This document shows positions 34,512 to 43,821 of a DNA stretch of 64,000 nucleotides, in pieces. This DNA is from Prevotella communis (GTDB taxonomy: Bacteria > Bacteroidota > Bacteroidia > Bacteroidales > Bacteroidaceae). The notes beneath the pieces are model-generated. The model saw only the letters and a program-made list of their open reading frames with translations, did not search any database and had not been told where the DNA came from. The stretch lies in NCBI RefSeq assembly GCF_022024175.1, contig NZ_CP091794.1, positions 372,001 through 436,000 on the forward strand, read 5' to 3'. How positions within the stretch are numbered: the stretch's first letter is position 1; each line of letters opens with the position of its first letter. The translations under genes were made by a program, and so were the position numbers.

Positions 34512-37097
34512 TCACGCTTTTGGTTTACGTCTTATCTGCAAAACGATGAGTGCCACGACACAGAGCAGTATCAGTGTCAGGGCTACATAAGCCAGGGTCT
34601 CTGTGGTGTCCAGTGACTTGGGGAAGAAGCTGAGCACCACCTCATGATGGCCGGCGGTGACAGGCATGGCACGCAATACGTAGTTGACGCGTCCCAGTTC
34701 CACTTCCTCACCATCCACGGTGGCAGTCCATCCCGGATAGTATATCTCAGAGAATACCAGCACGCCACCCTTCTTGCTCTCAACGCTATAGGTCAGCTGG
34801 TTGGGCTCGTAGGCTGTCAGTTCCACTGTTGAGGTGGAATCCTGTGGCACGGCCTCGCCCAGTACCTGCTGGAACTGCTTGTCGGCCACGGCCTCATGTC
34901 TCAGGTCTGTCTGTCCCAGGGCATCCAGTTCCTGGTTGGCATTGTCCACATACTTCACCTTGTCCACGAACCAGGCATTGCCATAGGCATAGGGGTTCTG
35001 TACCTCGATGTTCTGCTGTGCCAGGAGGAAATACTTGGTGTTGAGCATATTGAGCACATTCCAGATGCTGTCACCGTTGACCTGTGTCAGGTCACCATAG
35101 AACGACTGGATGGACTCCTTCACGGCATTGGTCTGACTGGAGATATAGTGCTCTATCAGTTCCTGGTAGCGGCGCAGTTTGGCGGCATGGTATCCGCCCA
35201 CGCTCTTATGGTAATACGATGTCTCGTTCTCATTGAACACGTTCGGAGCCAGGTTTAGCACGCGGTAATAGAGCGTAGGATCATCCATGATACGCTGGTC
35301 GGCCTCTGTGAGCGGACGAATCTGCTGACGCTCCACCTTTTTCATGAACTGCTTCTTGTCGTTGGGGTTCAGATAGCGGCGGTTTACCTGCCACAGGTCA
35401 ACCAGGCAGATAACCAGCAGCAGTGCAGCCATCATCCATGTCTTCAGTTTCTTCGCACGGTAGAGCAGCAGTACCAGTGTGCCCAGCACGATGATGAAGA
35501 ATGAACGCCAGCAGTCGGCTGTGAACACGGCCTGACGGGCCTCACTCAGAGCCTCCAGCAGGGCGTCGGCATCAGCCGGCGGTGGGAGTATCTGATGGAA
35601 GATGTTGGCCTCTGCATCCGTGTAGAAGTCGAAGAACATGGTGGGAGCCACGGCAAACAGCAGGGCGATACCACCTGTCAGGGCAAAGGCGATGAGGATC
35701 TGGGGATTGAGGTTGCGAGGTTTGATGTCTGATGTCTGAGGCTTCTCAGAGATAACCAACTCCTTCAGTGCCAGCATGGCCATCAGCGGGATGGTGAACT
35801 CGGCAATGACCAGTATGGACTCCACGGCACGGAACTTCGCATACATGGGCATGTAGTCGATGAACAGGTCGGTAAGTCCCATGAAGTTCTTACCCCATGC
35901 CAGCATGATACTCAGGAGTGTGGCTGCCAGCAGGCCCCATGTCAGTGGGTTGCGATAGCAGATCAGCAGGCACAGCACTGCCAGCATCAGCACAAAGGCA
36001 CCTACGTAGACGGGACCCATGGTGCCGTTGGCACCCTCTTCCAGGTTCTCTTCCCAGTACTGGGTGAAGTAGAGCCCCTGCTGACTCAGGTAGTCGAATA
36101 CCTGTGAGGCCTTCATCACCTGTCCGTTGCCTACGTTGACCGACATATCCTTGATGGCTTTCTTGGCGGCGTCGTCCTCAAAGAGCAGGTGCATGGAAGT
36201 ACCGCCCTTGGTATTGGGTACCAGCAGTGTCCATGTCTCGCCGATGCCGTAGCTGTAGTCAGTGATATATGAGCGCTCCAGACCACTGTCGGTCTGGTTG
36301 CTGGTGTTCTTCTTGACCAGTTCGCTCTTGCCGCGCATGGTCTCCTTGGAGTACTGCCATGTGTGGTAGAGGTTGGAGGCGTTGACCATCACGCCCAGCA
36401 GTCCGCCAACGATACAGACGCCCAGCGCCTTGCCGATGTGTGCGTACTCCTTTTTCATCACGGCATCCACGATGAATGCCAGTACCATCAGGAGGATGAC
36501 GAACAAGTAGTAGTATGTCATCTGTACGTGGTTGGCATGTATCTCAAGGGCGCCAAAGAGGGCGGTAACCAACAGTCCCCAGAGGTATTTCTTCCTGAAG
36601 GCCAGGACGATACCGCCAATCATAGGCGGCAGATAGGCCAGCGCCATCACCTTCCACAGGTGTCCGGCAGCGATGATAATCAGAAAATAGGTGCTGAAGG
36701 CCCAGAGCACGGAGCCCAGTGCGGCCAGCTGCTGACGGAAATCGAAGGCACGCAGCAGGATGTAGAAGCCCAACAGGTACACGAACAGGTACCACACATT
36801 ATCGGGCAGCCACAGATGGTAGGCATTCTCCACCTTCGACAGCAGGTCGGTACTGTCGTATGAGGGTGATATCTGATAGGTAGGCATACCGGAGAACAGT
36901 GAGTTTGTCCAACGTGTACGCTCACCCGTCTTCTGATAATACTGGGAAGCCTCCTCGCCCATACCCATTCCGGCTGATACGTCGCCCTGACTTAACACAC
37001 GGTCTTGTACGTCAGCGGGATAGAAATAGGCAAAAGCCAATACAGCAAAGAATACCACTGCCAGCACATCGGGCAGCCACTGCTTAATCAATTTCAT
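34512..37097 (-). CDS. yfhO: YfhO-family polytopic membrane protein
   Basis: 861 residues with about a dozen transmembrane segments in the first 540 residues, a soluble stretch (about 570-820) and a last segment near the C-terminus (VALTLILLCVVALIVLQIRR). The YfhO family has a GT-C glycosyltransferase-like architecture; in Firmicutes members glycosylate teichoic acids. The substrate in Bacteroidota is unknown. The early periplasmic loop motif SGMPTYQ and the first-loop acidic residue (QGDVSAG) fit the family. Overlaps or abuts the lipoprotein gene downstream. Confidence 0.88.
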   Translation of the reverse strand: MKLIKQWLPDVLAVVFFAVLAFAYFYPADVQDRVLSQGDVSAGMGMGEEASQYYQKTGERTRWTNSLFSGMPTYQISPSYDSTDLLSKVENAYHLWLPDNVWYLFVYLLGFYILLRAFDFRQQLAALGSVLWAFSTYFLIIIAAGHLWKVMALAYLPPMIGGIVLAFRKKYLWGLLVTALFGALEIHANHVQMTYYYLFVILLMVLAFIVDAVMKKEYAHIGKALGVCIVGGLLGVMVNASNLYHTWQYSKETMRGKSELVKKNTSNQTDSGLERSYITDYSYGIGETWTLLVPNTKGGTSMHLLFEDDAAKKAIKDMSVNVGNGQVMKASQVFDYLSQQGLYFTQYWEENLEEGANGTMGPVYVGAFVLMLAVLCLLICYRNPLTWGLLAATLLSIMLAWGKNFMGLTDLFIDYMPMYAKFRAVESILVIAEFTIPLMAMLALKELVISEKPQTSDIKPRNLNPQILIAFALTGGIALLFAVAPTMFFDFYTDAEANIFHQILPPPADADALLEALSEARQAVFTADCWRSFFIIVLGTLVLLLYRAKKLKTWMMAALLLVICLVDLWQVNRRYLNPNDKKQFMKKVERQQIRPLTEADQRIMDDPTLYYRVLNLAPNVFNENETSYYHKSVGGYHAAKLRRYQELIEHYISSQTNAVKESIQSFYGDLTQVNGDSIWNVLNMLNTKYFLLAQQNIEVQNPYAYGNAWFVDKVKYVDNANQELDALGQTDLRHEAVADKQFQQVLGEAVPQDSTSTVELTAYEPNQLTYSVESKKGGVLVFSEIYYPGWTATVDGEEVELGRVNYVLRAMPVTAGHHEVVLSFFPKSLDTTETLAYVALTLILLCVVALIVLQIRRKPKA

Positions 37098-37132
37098 TTT
37101 TATATTACTTACTAGTTTTAAATTTCTGGCCG

Positions 37133-37140
37133 CAAAATTA
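37133..37140 (-). promoter_or_regulatory. -7 box of the yfhO operon
   Basis: TAATTTTG on the minus strand, 35 nt before the start codon. Confidence 0.65.
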
Positions 37141-37173
37141 CGATTTTTTTCTTAAAGTGCAACACGATTCTGC

Positions 37174-37195
37174 AAAAAAGGCCGTGTAACAGGCC
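37174..37195 (-). terminator. Weak intrinsic terminator after the symporter gene
   Basis: On the minus strand GGCC-TGTTACAC-GGCC with inner TGT/ACA pairs, followed by six T. Confidence 0.55.
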
Positions 37196-37205
37196 CTGCA
37201 GGTGC

Positions 37206-38561
37206 TTATTCCTCCATCTCCTCGTCCAGACGGTTGCCCCACAGGTATTTCCTGGTCTCACGGGCGGCAACGCCACTGAGCAGGATCAGGGCTACGAGGT
37301 TGGGTATCGTCATGAGCGCATTCATGCAGTCGGCAATGTTCCAGATGATGTCCAGGCTGATGATGGAACCGAAGAATAGTGCCACGATATACAGGATGCG
37401 ATAGAAACGGTTGGTGCGTCGTGCCTCAATATAGTTGACGGCACACTCGCCATAATAGCTCCAGCCCAGGATGGTGCTGAAGGCAAAGGTGAGGATGCCG
37501 AATGTCAGCAGCGGTGCACCTACATAGGGTATCTTGGAGAAGGCTACCTTGGTCAGTGCTGCGCCATCGGAATAGCTGATGTCAGGATAGGCCAGGATGC
37601 TGCTGACGAGTACCAGGCCTGTGAGGGCACAGATGACAACAGTGTCCCAGAAGGTGCCTGTGCTCGACACCAAAGCCTGGCGTACGGGGTTGCGGGTCTG
37701 TGCCGCTGCAGCCACAATAGGGGCCGATCCCATACCGCTCTCGTTGGAGAATAGACCGCGGGCAATACCATAGCGTGCCGCCATCATCACCGTGGCTCCT
37801 ACAAAACCGCCACCGGCTGCTGAGGGGTTGAAGGCCGACTGTACGATGAGTTCTATGGCTGGCCATACATAACTGCTGTTCATGATGAGAATGACGATAC
37901 AGCCAATGACATACAGGGCTGCCATGAAGGGTACGAATACCGTGCATACACGGGCTATGGCCTTCACACCGCCAAGGATGACGGATGCCGTGAGGATGCA
38001 GATGAAAAGGCCGACGCCCCAGGTGGGGATGGCAAATGTCTCACTGGCCAGCAACGCGATGGAGTTGGCCTGTACCGTACAACCGATACCAAACGAGGCC
38101 AGTGCCGTGAAGATGGCGAAGAGGATGGCGAGCCATTTCATGTTCAGCCCGCGCTCCAGGGCATACATCGGACCGCCGTAGGTATGACCGTCGCTTCCCT
38201 TTACGCGGTATTTCACGGCCAGCAGTCCTTCGGCGTATTTGGTGGACATGCCAAAGATACCTGTGAGCCAGCACCACAGTACGGCACCGGGGCCGCCCAG
38301 GGCTACTGCGGTAGCCACACCGACGATATTTCCCGTTCCGATGGTGGCTGCCAGGGCCGTGGCCAGGGCACCGAACTGACTGACATCGCCTTTGGCTCCC
38401 GGGTCTTTCCTGACCGAGAGACGGATGCCTGTGAGTAGCTTACGCTGGGGGATGCCCAGACGGAAAGTCAGGAAGACATGCGTGCCCAGAAGGAGAATCA
38501 CCATGGGCCAGCCCCAAAGCAGGGAACTGAGAAACGAGAAGAAGTCATTAATTGGTTCCAT
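37206..38561 (-). CDS. Sodium:alanine/glycine symporter (AGCS family)
   Basis: About 451 residues from the ATG at 38561 (MEPINDFFSFLSSLLWGWPM). A further ATG at 38582 sits at the predicted transcription start and is less likely. About eleven transmembrane segments; family signature GTGNIVGVATAVALGGPGAV and ARGLFSNESGMGSAPIVAAA. Imports alanine or glycine with sodium. The C-terminus is acidic and cytoplasmic (RLDEEMEE). Monocistronic and divergent from mtnN. Confidence 0.92.
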   Translation of the reverse strand: MEPINDFFSFLSSLLWGWPMVILLLGTHVFLTFRLGIPQRKLLTGIRLSVRKDPGAKGDVSQFGALATALAATIGTGNIVGVATAVALGGPGAVLWCWLTGIFGMSTKYAEGLLAVKYRVKGSDGHTYGGPMYALERGLNMKWLAILFAIFTALASFGIGCTVQANSIALLASETFAIPTWGVGLFICILTASVILGGVKAIARVCTVFVPFMAALYVIGCIVILIMNSSYVWPAIELIVQSAFNPSAAGGGFVGATVMMAARYGIARGLFSNESGMGSAPIVAAAAQTRNPVRQALVSSTGTFWDTVVICALTGLVLVSSILAYPDISYSDGAALTKVAFSKIPYVGAPLLTFGILTFAFSTILGWSYYGECAVNYIEARRTNRFYRILYIVALFFGSIISLDIIWNIADCMNALMTIPNLVALILLSGVAARETRKYLWGNRLDEEMEE

Positions 38562-38586
38562 TCCGTCATGATTTAGTTTCAACGTG

Positions 38587-38594
38587 CAAAATTA
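38587..38594 (-). promoter_or_regulatory. -7 box of the symporter gene
   Basis: TAATTTTG on the minus strand, 25 nt before the chosen ATG. Confidence 0.65.
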
Positions 38595-38627
38595 CACCAT
38601 TTTCTTCATATTCCCAAAAATAAATCG

Positions 38628-38635
38628 TACCTTTG
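38628..38635 (+). promoter_or_regulatory. -7 box of mtnN
   Basis: TACCTTTG, 25 nt before the ATG. Confidence 0.7.
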
Positions 38636-38660
38636 CAGTCAGACAAATAAAACTACGGAT

Positions 38661-39305
38661 ATGAAAATAGGAATCATTGTGGCAATGGACAAGGAGCTGA
38701 AACAGCTTCAGGAAGTCTTTAGGAATAGTGATGTGCTGGTACAGAAATGTGGTATCGGCAAGGTGAATGCGGCACTGGGGGCCCAGCGTATGATCAATGA
38801 GTTTCATCCTGACTGCATTATCTCCAGCGGCTGTGCTGGCGGTAATGGTGACGATGTCAATGTTCAGGATATCATCATCAGTAAGGAACTCTGTTATCAT
38901 GATGTCTACTGTGGAAAGGCTATTGACGATACAACCGTCTATGGACAGGTGCAGGGACTTCCCGCACGCTATCAGGCCGACCCGGAACTGCTGCGTAAGG
39001 CACTCTGCATTCAGACATCAGGCATCAAGCTTCATCAGGGACTGATTGTCACTGGCGACTGGTTTGTGGACTCCAAGGAGAAGATGCGCGAGATTATTGG
39101 TCATTTCCCAGAGGCGAAGGCGGTTGACATGGAATCATGTGCCATTGCACAGACCTGTTATATTAATAAGGTGCCGTTTATCTCGTTCCGCGTGATCAGC
39201 GACATCCCCCTGCGCGACACCGATGCCTCACAGTATCATAATTTCTGGGATACCGTGGCAGAGCACTCGTTCCAGACAACCCGCGCCTTTGTGGAAAGTC
39301 TGTAG
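38661..39305 (+). CDS. mtnN: 5'-methylthioadenosine/S-adenosylhomocysteine nucleosidase
   Basis: 214 residues of the PNP/UDP phosphorylase superfamily. Catalytic E12 in AMDKELKQ, M157-E158 in AVDMESCAIAQ and D181 in RVISDIPL match the active site of E. coli MtnN. It cleaves adenine from methylthioadenosine and S-adenosylhomocysteine, recycling by-products of methylation. Slightly shorter than the usual 230 residues. Own promoter and terminator. Confidence 0.9.
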   Translation: MKIGIIVAMDKELKQLQEVFRNSDVLVQKCGIGKVNAALGAQRMINEFHPDCIISSGCAGGNGDDVNVQDIIISKELCYHDVYCGKAIDDTTVYGQVQGLPARYQADPELLRKALCIQTSGIKLHQGLIVTGDWFVDSKEKMREIIGHFPEAKAVDMESCAIAQTCYINKVPFISFRVISDIPLRDTDASQYHNFWDTVAEHSFQTTRAFVESL

Positions 39306-39331
39306 GGGAAGCATCAGAACACACAAAAAGA

Positions 39332-39360
39332 CTTTAGGTTTTCGCCTAAAGCCTTTTTTT
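39332..39360 (+). terminator. Intrinsic terminator of mtnN
   Basis: CTTTAGG-TTTTCG-CCTAAAG followed by CCTTTTTTT. Flanking A residues on the left may let it serve the convergent peptidase gene too. Confidence 0.85.
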
Positions 39361-39377
39361 ATGGTGTGATAAGATGT

Positions 39378-40322
39378 TTAGTTGTATTTCAGAATCTGAC
39401 CAGGACGGAGTGTTACCGTCTTCTTGATGCGATTCAGGTTACACAGGGCCGAAACAGTGGTGTGGTGCTTGCGGGCAATGGCTGAGAGGGTCTCGCCGCT
39501 CTTCACCTTGTGGTAGCGTACATTGCTGCTGCTAGCCTGTGACCTGCTGGTGGGAACCTCAGCGTAGTTCAGCCCGTCACCACCACGATAGACGCCACCT
39601 GTACCGCGCAGACGGGTTGCCTCTGCTGACTCACGGTTGTAGGTAGAGCGGTTGAAGGTCCATGTATCGCCTACGACGTCCTGGTTCTTGAAGTCGAACA
39701 TCACGGCAGGGTTCAGGGCAACACCACAGAGACGGGTCTCGAAGTGCAGGTGTGAACCGGTGCTGCGGCCAGTGTTACCACCGAGGGCGATAGGATCGCC
39801 GGCGCGAACTTCCTGGTTCTCGCTTACAAGCCATGCAGACAGGTGACCGTAGATGGTCTCCAGTCCGTTGTTGTGACGGATGACGATATACTTACCATAA
39901 CCCTTGCGGGCTCCTTCGTTCCTGACGATACGTACTTTACCACTGAAGGCCGCACGGATGGTATCACCAATATAAACCTTGATGTCGAGGCCTTTGTGCT
40001 GACGGCCCCAGCGGGCACCAAAGTTTGAGGTTACCAGGCGGCTGGTGGTGGGCATGCAGAAATCACGTAGGTTGACAGTAAAAGAGTCGGGCAATGACGT
40101 AGCCTTGTGAGCATAGATATTGTCCCAGTCTTCATATAATTCGGCGGCAGGTGATTCCCATACCTCGTTTGTAATCAGTTGTTGTAGCATCAATGAGTCT
40201 ACGACTTTCATCTTGCGGTCAATAGGTGCTTGGTTGGCCAGAAGATCCTGACCAGCAGCAGGCAACACGGCAAGTGAAGCAATAGCCATGACGGCAAATT
40301 TTTTCAATCTCTTTAATGACAT
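39378..40322 (-). CDS. Secreted M23 metallopeptidase with LysM domain
   Basis: About 314 residues from the ATG at 40322 (MSLKRLKKFAVMAIASLAVL); an ATG two codons earlier is equally possible. Signal peptide, then an M23 domain at about 90-215 with HKGLD, YGHLSAW and HLHFE zinc-site motifs, then a C-terminal LysM (VKSGETLSAIARKHHTTVSA). LysM binds N-acetylglucosamine polymers, which tethers the peptidase to the wall. Active-site residues look complete. Likely role in peptidoglycan remodelling. Confidence 0.92.
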   Translation of the reverse strand: MSLKRLKKFAVMAIASLAVLPAAGQDLLANQAPIDRKMKVVDSLMLQQLITNEVWESPAAELYEDWDNIYAHKATSLPDSFTVNLRDFCMPTTSRLVTSNFGARWGRQHKGLDIKVYIGDTIRAAFSGKVRIVRNEGARKGYGKYIVIRHNNGLETIYGHLSAWLVSENQEVRAGDPIALGGNTGRSTGSHLHFETRLCGVALNPAVMFDFKNQDVVGDTWTFNRSTYNRESAEATRLRGTGGVYRGGDGLNYAEVPTSRSQASSSNVRYHKVKSGETLSAIARKHHTTVSALCNLNRIKKTVTLRPGQILKYN

Positions 40323-40350
40323 ATGCATTGGTTAGTCAATAATTCGATTG

Positions 40351-40358
40351 CAAAGATA
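40351..40358 (-). promoter_or_regulatory. -7 box of the M23-LysM gene
   Basis: TATCTTTG on the minus strand, 28 nt before the ATG. Confidence 0.65.
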
Positions 40359-40373
40359 ATAAATAATTATGAG

Positions 40374-40400
40374 AAATAATTGTAAAATGTGCAATTATTT
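40374..40400 (-). terminator. AT-rich hairpin after recG
   Basis: AAATAATTG / CAATTATTT, 9-bp stem, 9-nt loop, 20 nt past the recG stop. It may terminate recG or act as an operator of the next promoter. Confidence 0.45.
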
Positions 40401-40420
40401 GTGGTCTTTTAACATAAACC

Positions 40421-42523
40421 TTATGAAATGGCGGCCCAATTAACATTTGTCTTGCGTAATTGGCGCAATCTGTTCCAAAGCATCTGATATTTAGGCGATT
40501 GGCATTGTGGGTCCTCGTCAATAATCTTCTGTGCTTCGTCACGGGCTAATTGCACAAGCTGGCCGTCGCGTGCAATATTGGCTATCTTCAGGTCGAAGGC
40601 CATACCACTTTGCTGTGTGCCTTCCAGGTCGCCGGGACCACGCAGTTTCAGGTCGGCCTCGGCAATACGGAAACCATCGTTGGTCTCGCACATGATGTCG
40701 ATGCGCTTGCGGGTATCCTCGGACAGCTTGAAGGGTGTTACCAGGATACAGAACGACTGGTCGGCACCACGGCCTACGCGTCCGCGCAGCTGGTGGAGCT
40801 GTGAAAGACCGAAGCGCTGGGCTTCCAGAATCACCATGACGGAGGCGTTGGGCACGTTGACGCCCACCTCGATGACGGTGGTGGCTACGAGAATCTGTGT
40901 TTCGCCAGAGACAAACTTCTGCATCTCCTCTTCCTTCTCCTTGGCCTTCATCTTGCCGTGTACCTTACTGAGACGGAAATCAGGGAAGGCCTCGCGCAGG
41001 GTCTCAAAGCCCTGTTCCAGGTTCTTCAGGTCAATCTTCTCGCTCTCCTCGATGAGGGGGAATACGATATAAACCTGCCGGCCCTCGTGAATCTGCCGGC
41101 GGATACCGTCATAGAGCGACGTCATGCGATTGTCGAAGACGTGGGAGGTGCGGATGGGCTTTCTGCCTGGTGGCAACTCATCGATGATGCTCACGTCAAG
41201 GTCGCCATACAGGGTCATGGCCAGTGTACGCGGAATGGGCGTGGCTGTCATCACAAGGACGTGGGGGATGGTGTTGCCTTCTGTCTTTGCCCATAATTTG
41301 GCTCGCTGTGCCACACCGAAACGGTGCTGCTCGTCAATGACCACAGTACCCAGTTGTGCGAATTGCACAGTGTCCTCGATGACGGCGTGTGTGCCAATCA
41401 ATATATGCACATCACCGGAGCGGAGTCCGTCGAGAATCTCCTGACGCTTCTTGCCCTTCACGATGCCAGTGAGCAGTTCTACGCGGATAGGCATGCCTTT
41501 CAGGAACTCACGAACGCTCTGCAGGTGTTGCTCTGCCAGGATTTCCGTAGGTGCCATCATACAGGCCTGATAACCATTGTCCAGGGCAATGAGCATGGTC
41601 ATCAGGGCCACCAGTGTCTTTCCGCTACCCACGTCGCCTTGCAGCAAACGGTTCATCTGACGGCCTGTGCACATATCCTTGCGGATCTCGTGCATCACCC
41701 TTTTCTGTGCTCCTGTCAAGGCGAAGGGCAGGTTCTTCTGGTAGAAGTCGTTGAACAGAGGACCGATGCGATTGAACACAAAACCACGGTATTTGCGTCG
41801 CTGGTCGCTGGCATACCTTAGTATATTCAGTTGTACGAAGAAGAGTTCTTCGAACTTCAGACGCACACGTGCCCGCTCCAGGTCTTTCGTGTCTTGCGGA
41901 TAATGCAGGTTGCGCAAGGCCTGGTCGCGACTCATCAGATGGAGTGGGGCGGTGATGAAATTAGGGATGGTCTCTGGTAACGGGTCTTTCAAAACGCCGA
42001 CCAGCGTCTTCGTGAGTTTCTCGACAGCACGGGAGTTCATGCCCGCCTTCTTCATCTTCTCCGTCGTGTTGTAATAGGGCTGCATGCCCATGGCGGAGAG
42101 CTCCACCTTCTCAGCCAGGTCGATATCAGGATGTTGCACCTGGATGCGATTGTTGAAGACGCCTGGCCGTCCGAACACCAGGTATTTAGTGCCTATCTTG
42201 TAATTCTGCCTGGCATACTTACCTCCATTGAACCAGACCAGGTCCATGATGCCTGTGCCATCAGAGAAATGGGCCACCACGCGTTCCTTGCGAGGCCCCA
42301 TCTCAAAGGTCTCGAAACTGAGGATGCGACCTACGACCTGCACGAATGGCATGTCGCCAGTTAGTTCGTGAACTGTATAGACCTTCGAGCGGTCCACATA
42401 CTTATATGGATAATACTCGAGCAGGTCGCCATAGGTCTCGATGCCCAACTCCTTGCTGAGCATCTTCTTGCGGTTGGGACCTACCCCAGGCAAATACATG
42501 ATATCCTGATCGAGTATATTCAT
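40421..42523 (-). CDS. recG: ATP-dependent DNA helicase RecG
   Basis: 700 residues. N-terminal wedge/OB domain (LPGVGPNRKKMLSKELGI at 12-29), then superfamily 2 helicase motifs: Walker A LLQGDVGSGKTLVAL, DEQH box VVIDEQHRFG, TATPIPRTLAM, and the C-terminal QLRGRVGRG. RecG reverses stalled replication forks and processes recombination intermediates. It starts immediately after the ispD stop codon, so it is the last gene of pfpI-ispD-recG. Confidence 0.96.
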   Translation of the reverse strand: MNILDQDIMYLPGVGPNRKKMLSKELGIETYGDLLEYYPYKYVDRSKVYTVHELTGDMPFVQVVGRILSFETFEMGPRKERVVAHFSDGTGIMDLVWFNGGKYARQNYKIGTKYLVFGRPGVFNNRIQVQHPDIDLAEKVELSAMGMQPYYNTTEKMKKAGMNSRAVEKLTKTLVGVLKDPLPETIPNFITAPLHLMSRDQALRNLHYPQDTKDLERARVRLKFEELFFVQLNILRYASDQRRKYRGFVFNRIGPLFNDFYQKNLPFALTGAQKRVMHEIRKDMCTGRQMNRLLQGDVGSGKTLVALMTMLIALDNGYQACMMAPTEILAEQHLQSVREFLKGMPIRVELLTGIVKGKKRQEILDGLRSGDVHILIGTHAVIEDTVQFAQLGTVVIDEQHRFGVAQRAKLWAKTEGNTIPHVLVMTATPIPRTLAMTLYGDLDVSIIDELPPGRKPIRTSHVFDNRMTSLYDGIRRQIHEGRQVYIVFPLIEESEKIDLKNLEQGFETLREAFPDFRLSKVHGKMKAKEKEEEMQKFVSGETQILVATTVIEVGVNVPNASVMVILEAQRFGLSQLHQLRGRVGRGADQSFCILVTPFKLSEDTRKRIDIMCETNDGFRIAEADLKLRGPGDLEGTQQSGMAFDLKIANIARDGQLVQLARDEAQKIIDEDPQCQSPKYQMLWNRLRQLRKTNVNWAAIS

Positions 42524-43180
42524 CTATAATAGTGTCTCTGCTATTTTAAGGTCGAAAGGTGTGGTGATTTTGATATTCTCACGATTGCCCTCTACCATTG
42601 TTACCTCATGTCCGTAGGCTTCTACGACAGATGCGTCGTCAGTAAAGTTATCGGAATAAGGCTGTTTGTTGGCTGCCTTGAGCAACTGGATGTCAAAGCA
42701 CTGGGGCGTCTGTACCAAGCAGTAATCGCTACGCAGTACGTTTTTCTGTGTGGGGATATGGCGTAAGGTCTCGACAACAGGTGTTACGGGGATGACTGCC
42801 TGCATGGTGCGTGCCGTCTCGTAACAGTGGCGGATCACGTCAACCGATACAAACGGACGCACACCATCGTGTACGCCGACAACGCCTTCTGCGTCGTCGG
42901 GAATCAGAGAAAGGCCGTTTTGCACTGAGTGAAAGCGCGTTTCTCCACCGGCAGCAAGCTGTATCTCCAGTTTGAAGTCATATTCCTCGCAAAGTTGTTG
43001 CCAATAGGCCTGTTGGGCTTTTGGCAGCACAAGAATCATCTGCAAATCCTTGGAGTATTCGTGAAAACGCTCCAGGGTCCGCATCAATACGGGTTTTCCG
43101 CCAATAGGCAGGAACTGCTTGGGGATGTCGCCCCCCATACGCAGGCCTTTGCCGCCTGCCACGATGATGATATAGTCCAT
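42524..43180 (-). CDS. ispD: 2-C-methyl-D-erythritol 4-phosphate cytidylyltransferase
   Basis: 218 residues, nucleotidyltransferase fold with [20 protein letters not shown] at 8-27, VHDGVRPFV and the C-terminal [14 protein letters not shown]. Third step of the MEP isoprenoid pathway (CTP plus MEP). dxr, the previous pathway step, is elsewhere in this window (57418). Its ATG shares one base with the upstream stop codon. Confidence 0.95.
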   Translation of the reverse strand: MDYIIIVAGGKGLRMGGDIPKQFLPIGGKPVLMRTLERFHEYSKDLQMILVLPKAQQAYWQQLCEEYDFKLEIQLAAGGETRFHSVQNGLSLIPDDAEGVVGVHDGVRPFVSVDVIRHCYETARTMQAVIPVTPVVETLRHIPTQKNVLRSDYCLVQTPQCFDIQLLKAANKQPYSDNFTDDASVVEAYGHEVTMVEGNRENIKITTPFDLKIAETLL

Positions 43181-43746
43181 TATGCCATCAAGTGCTTAAA
43201 ACGCATGCCTTCTGCAATCTGGTCGCTGACTTCCTTGCTGACGAGTTGTGAGAGCAGTTCGTAGGCAAAGGGGAATGCAGCTGCAGGACCTTCTGCAGTA
43301 GTGATGTTGCCATCAACGGTGACGAGGTCGGCGGTATAGTCGGCTTTTGCCAACAGTTGCTCGAAACCAGGATAGCACGTGGCACGTTTGCCATCGAGTA
43401 TGCCCAGCTGTGCCAATACCACAGCAGGAGCGGCACAGATGGCTGCAACCTTCTTGCCAGCCTTGGCCTGGGCGAGAACAGCCTGGCGCACACCCTCGTG
43501 CCCATAGAGGTTGGAAGCACCCGGCATACCACCTGGCAGGAACAGCAGGTCAGCATCGCTGAAGTCGCAATCCTCTATCATGGCATCAGCCACAATCTGT
43601 ACGTTGTGGGCAGTCTCAACCACCTGTGAGTCACCAGTGATACTGACTGTAATCACCTCTACGCCACCACGACGCAACACGTCAACGGGTATCAACGCCT
43701 CCACATCCTCGAAGCCGTTGGCAAGAAAAACATAAACTTTTGCCAT
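43180..43746 (-). CDS. DJ-1/PfpI-family protein
   Basis: 188 residues. Nucleophile C104 in AAICAAPAV and partner E16 in [12 protein letters not shown] correspond to C106/E18 of human DJ-1 and to E. coli YajL. Activities proposed for this group include chaperone, glyoxalase and deglycase functions; the specific one cannot be read here. First gene of the pfpI-ispD-recG unit, divergent from nadK. Confidence 0.9.
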   Translation of the reverse strand: MAKVYVFLANGFEDVEALIPVDVLRRGGVEVITVSITGDSQVVETAHNVQIVADAMIEDCDFSDADLLFLPGGMPGASNLYGHEGVRQAVLAQAKAGKKVAAICAAPAVVLAQLGILDGKRATCYPGFEQLLAKADYTADLVTVDGNITTAEGPAAAFPFAYELLSQLVSKEVSDQIAEGMRFKHLMA

Positions 43747-43764
43747 ATTTTGAAATTAAATTTG

Positions 43765-43797
43765 TACTTTTGCACGCAAAGATACAAAAACTTTGCG
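43765..43797. promoter_or_regulatory. Overlapping divergent promoters and inverted repeat, DJ-1/nadK
   Basis: Plus strand TACTTTTG (43765-43772) for nadK and minus strand TATCTTTG (43777-43784) for the DJ-1 gene are only 4 bp apart. A perfect 7-bp inverted repeat CGCAAAG / CTTTGCG (43775-43781, 43791-43797) covers the nadK transcription start. Confidence 0.6.
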
Positions 43798-43821
43798 AAA
43801 TGCAAAAGAAAAAGGAGAAAT

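Noticed and set aside
43750..43821. N-terminal extension of nadK from an upstream ATG
   Set aside because: The ATG precedes the promoter box and the added residues are not family-like; the ATG at 43822 has an AGGAG site.
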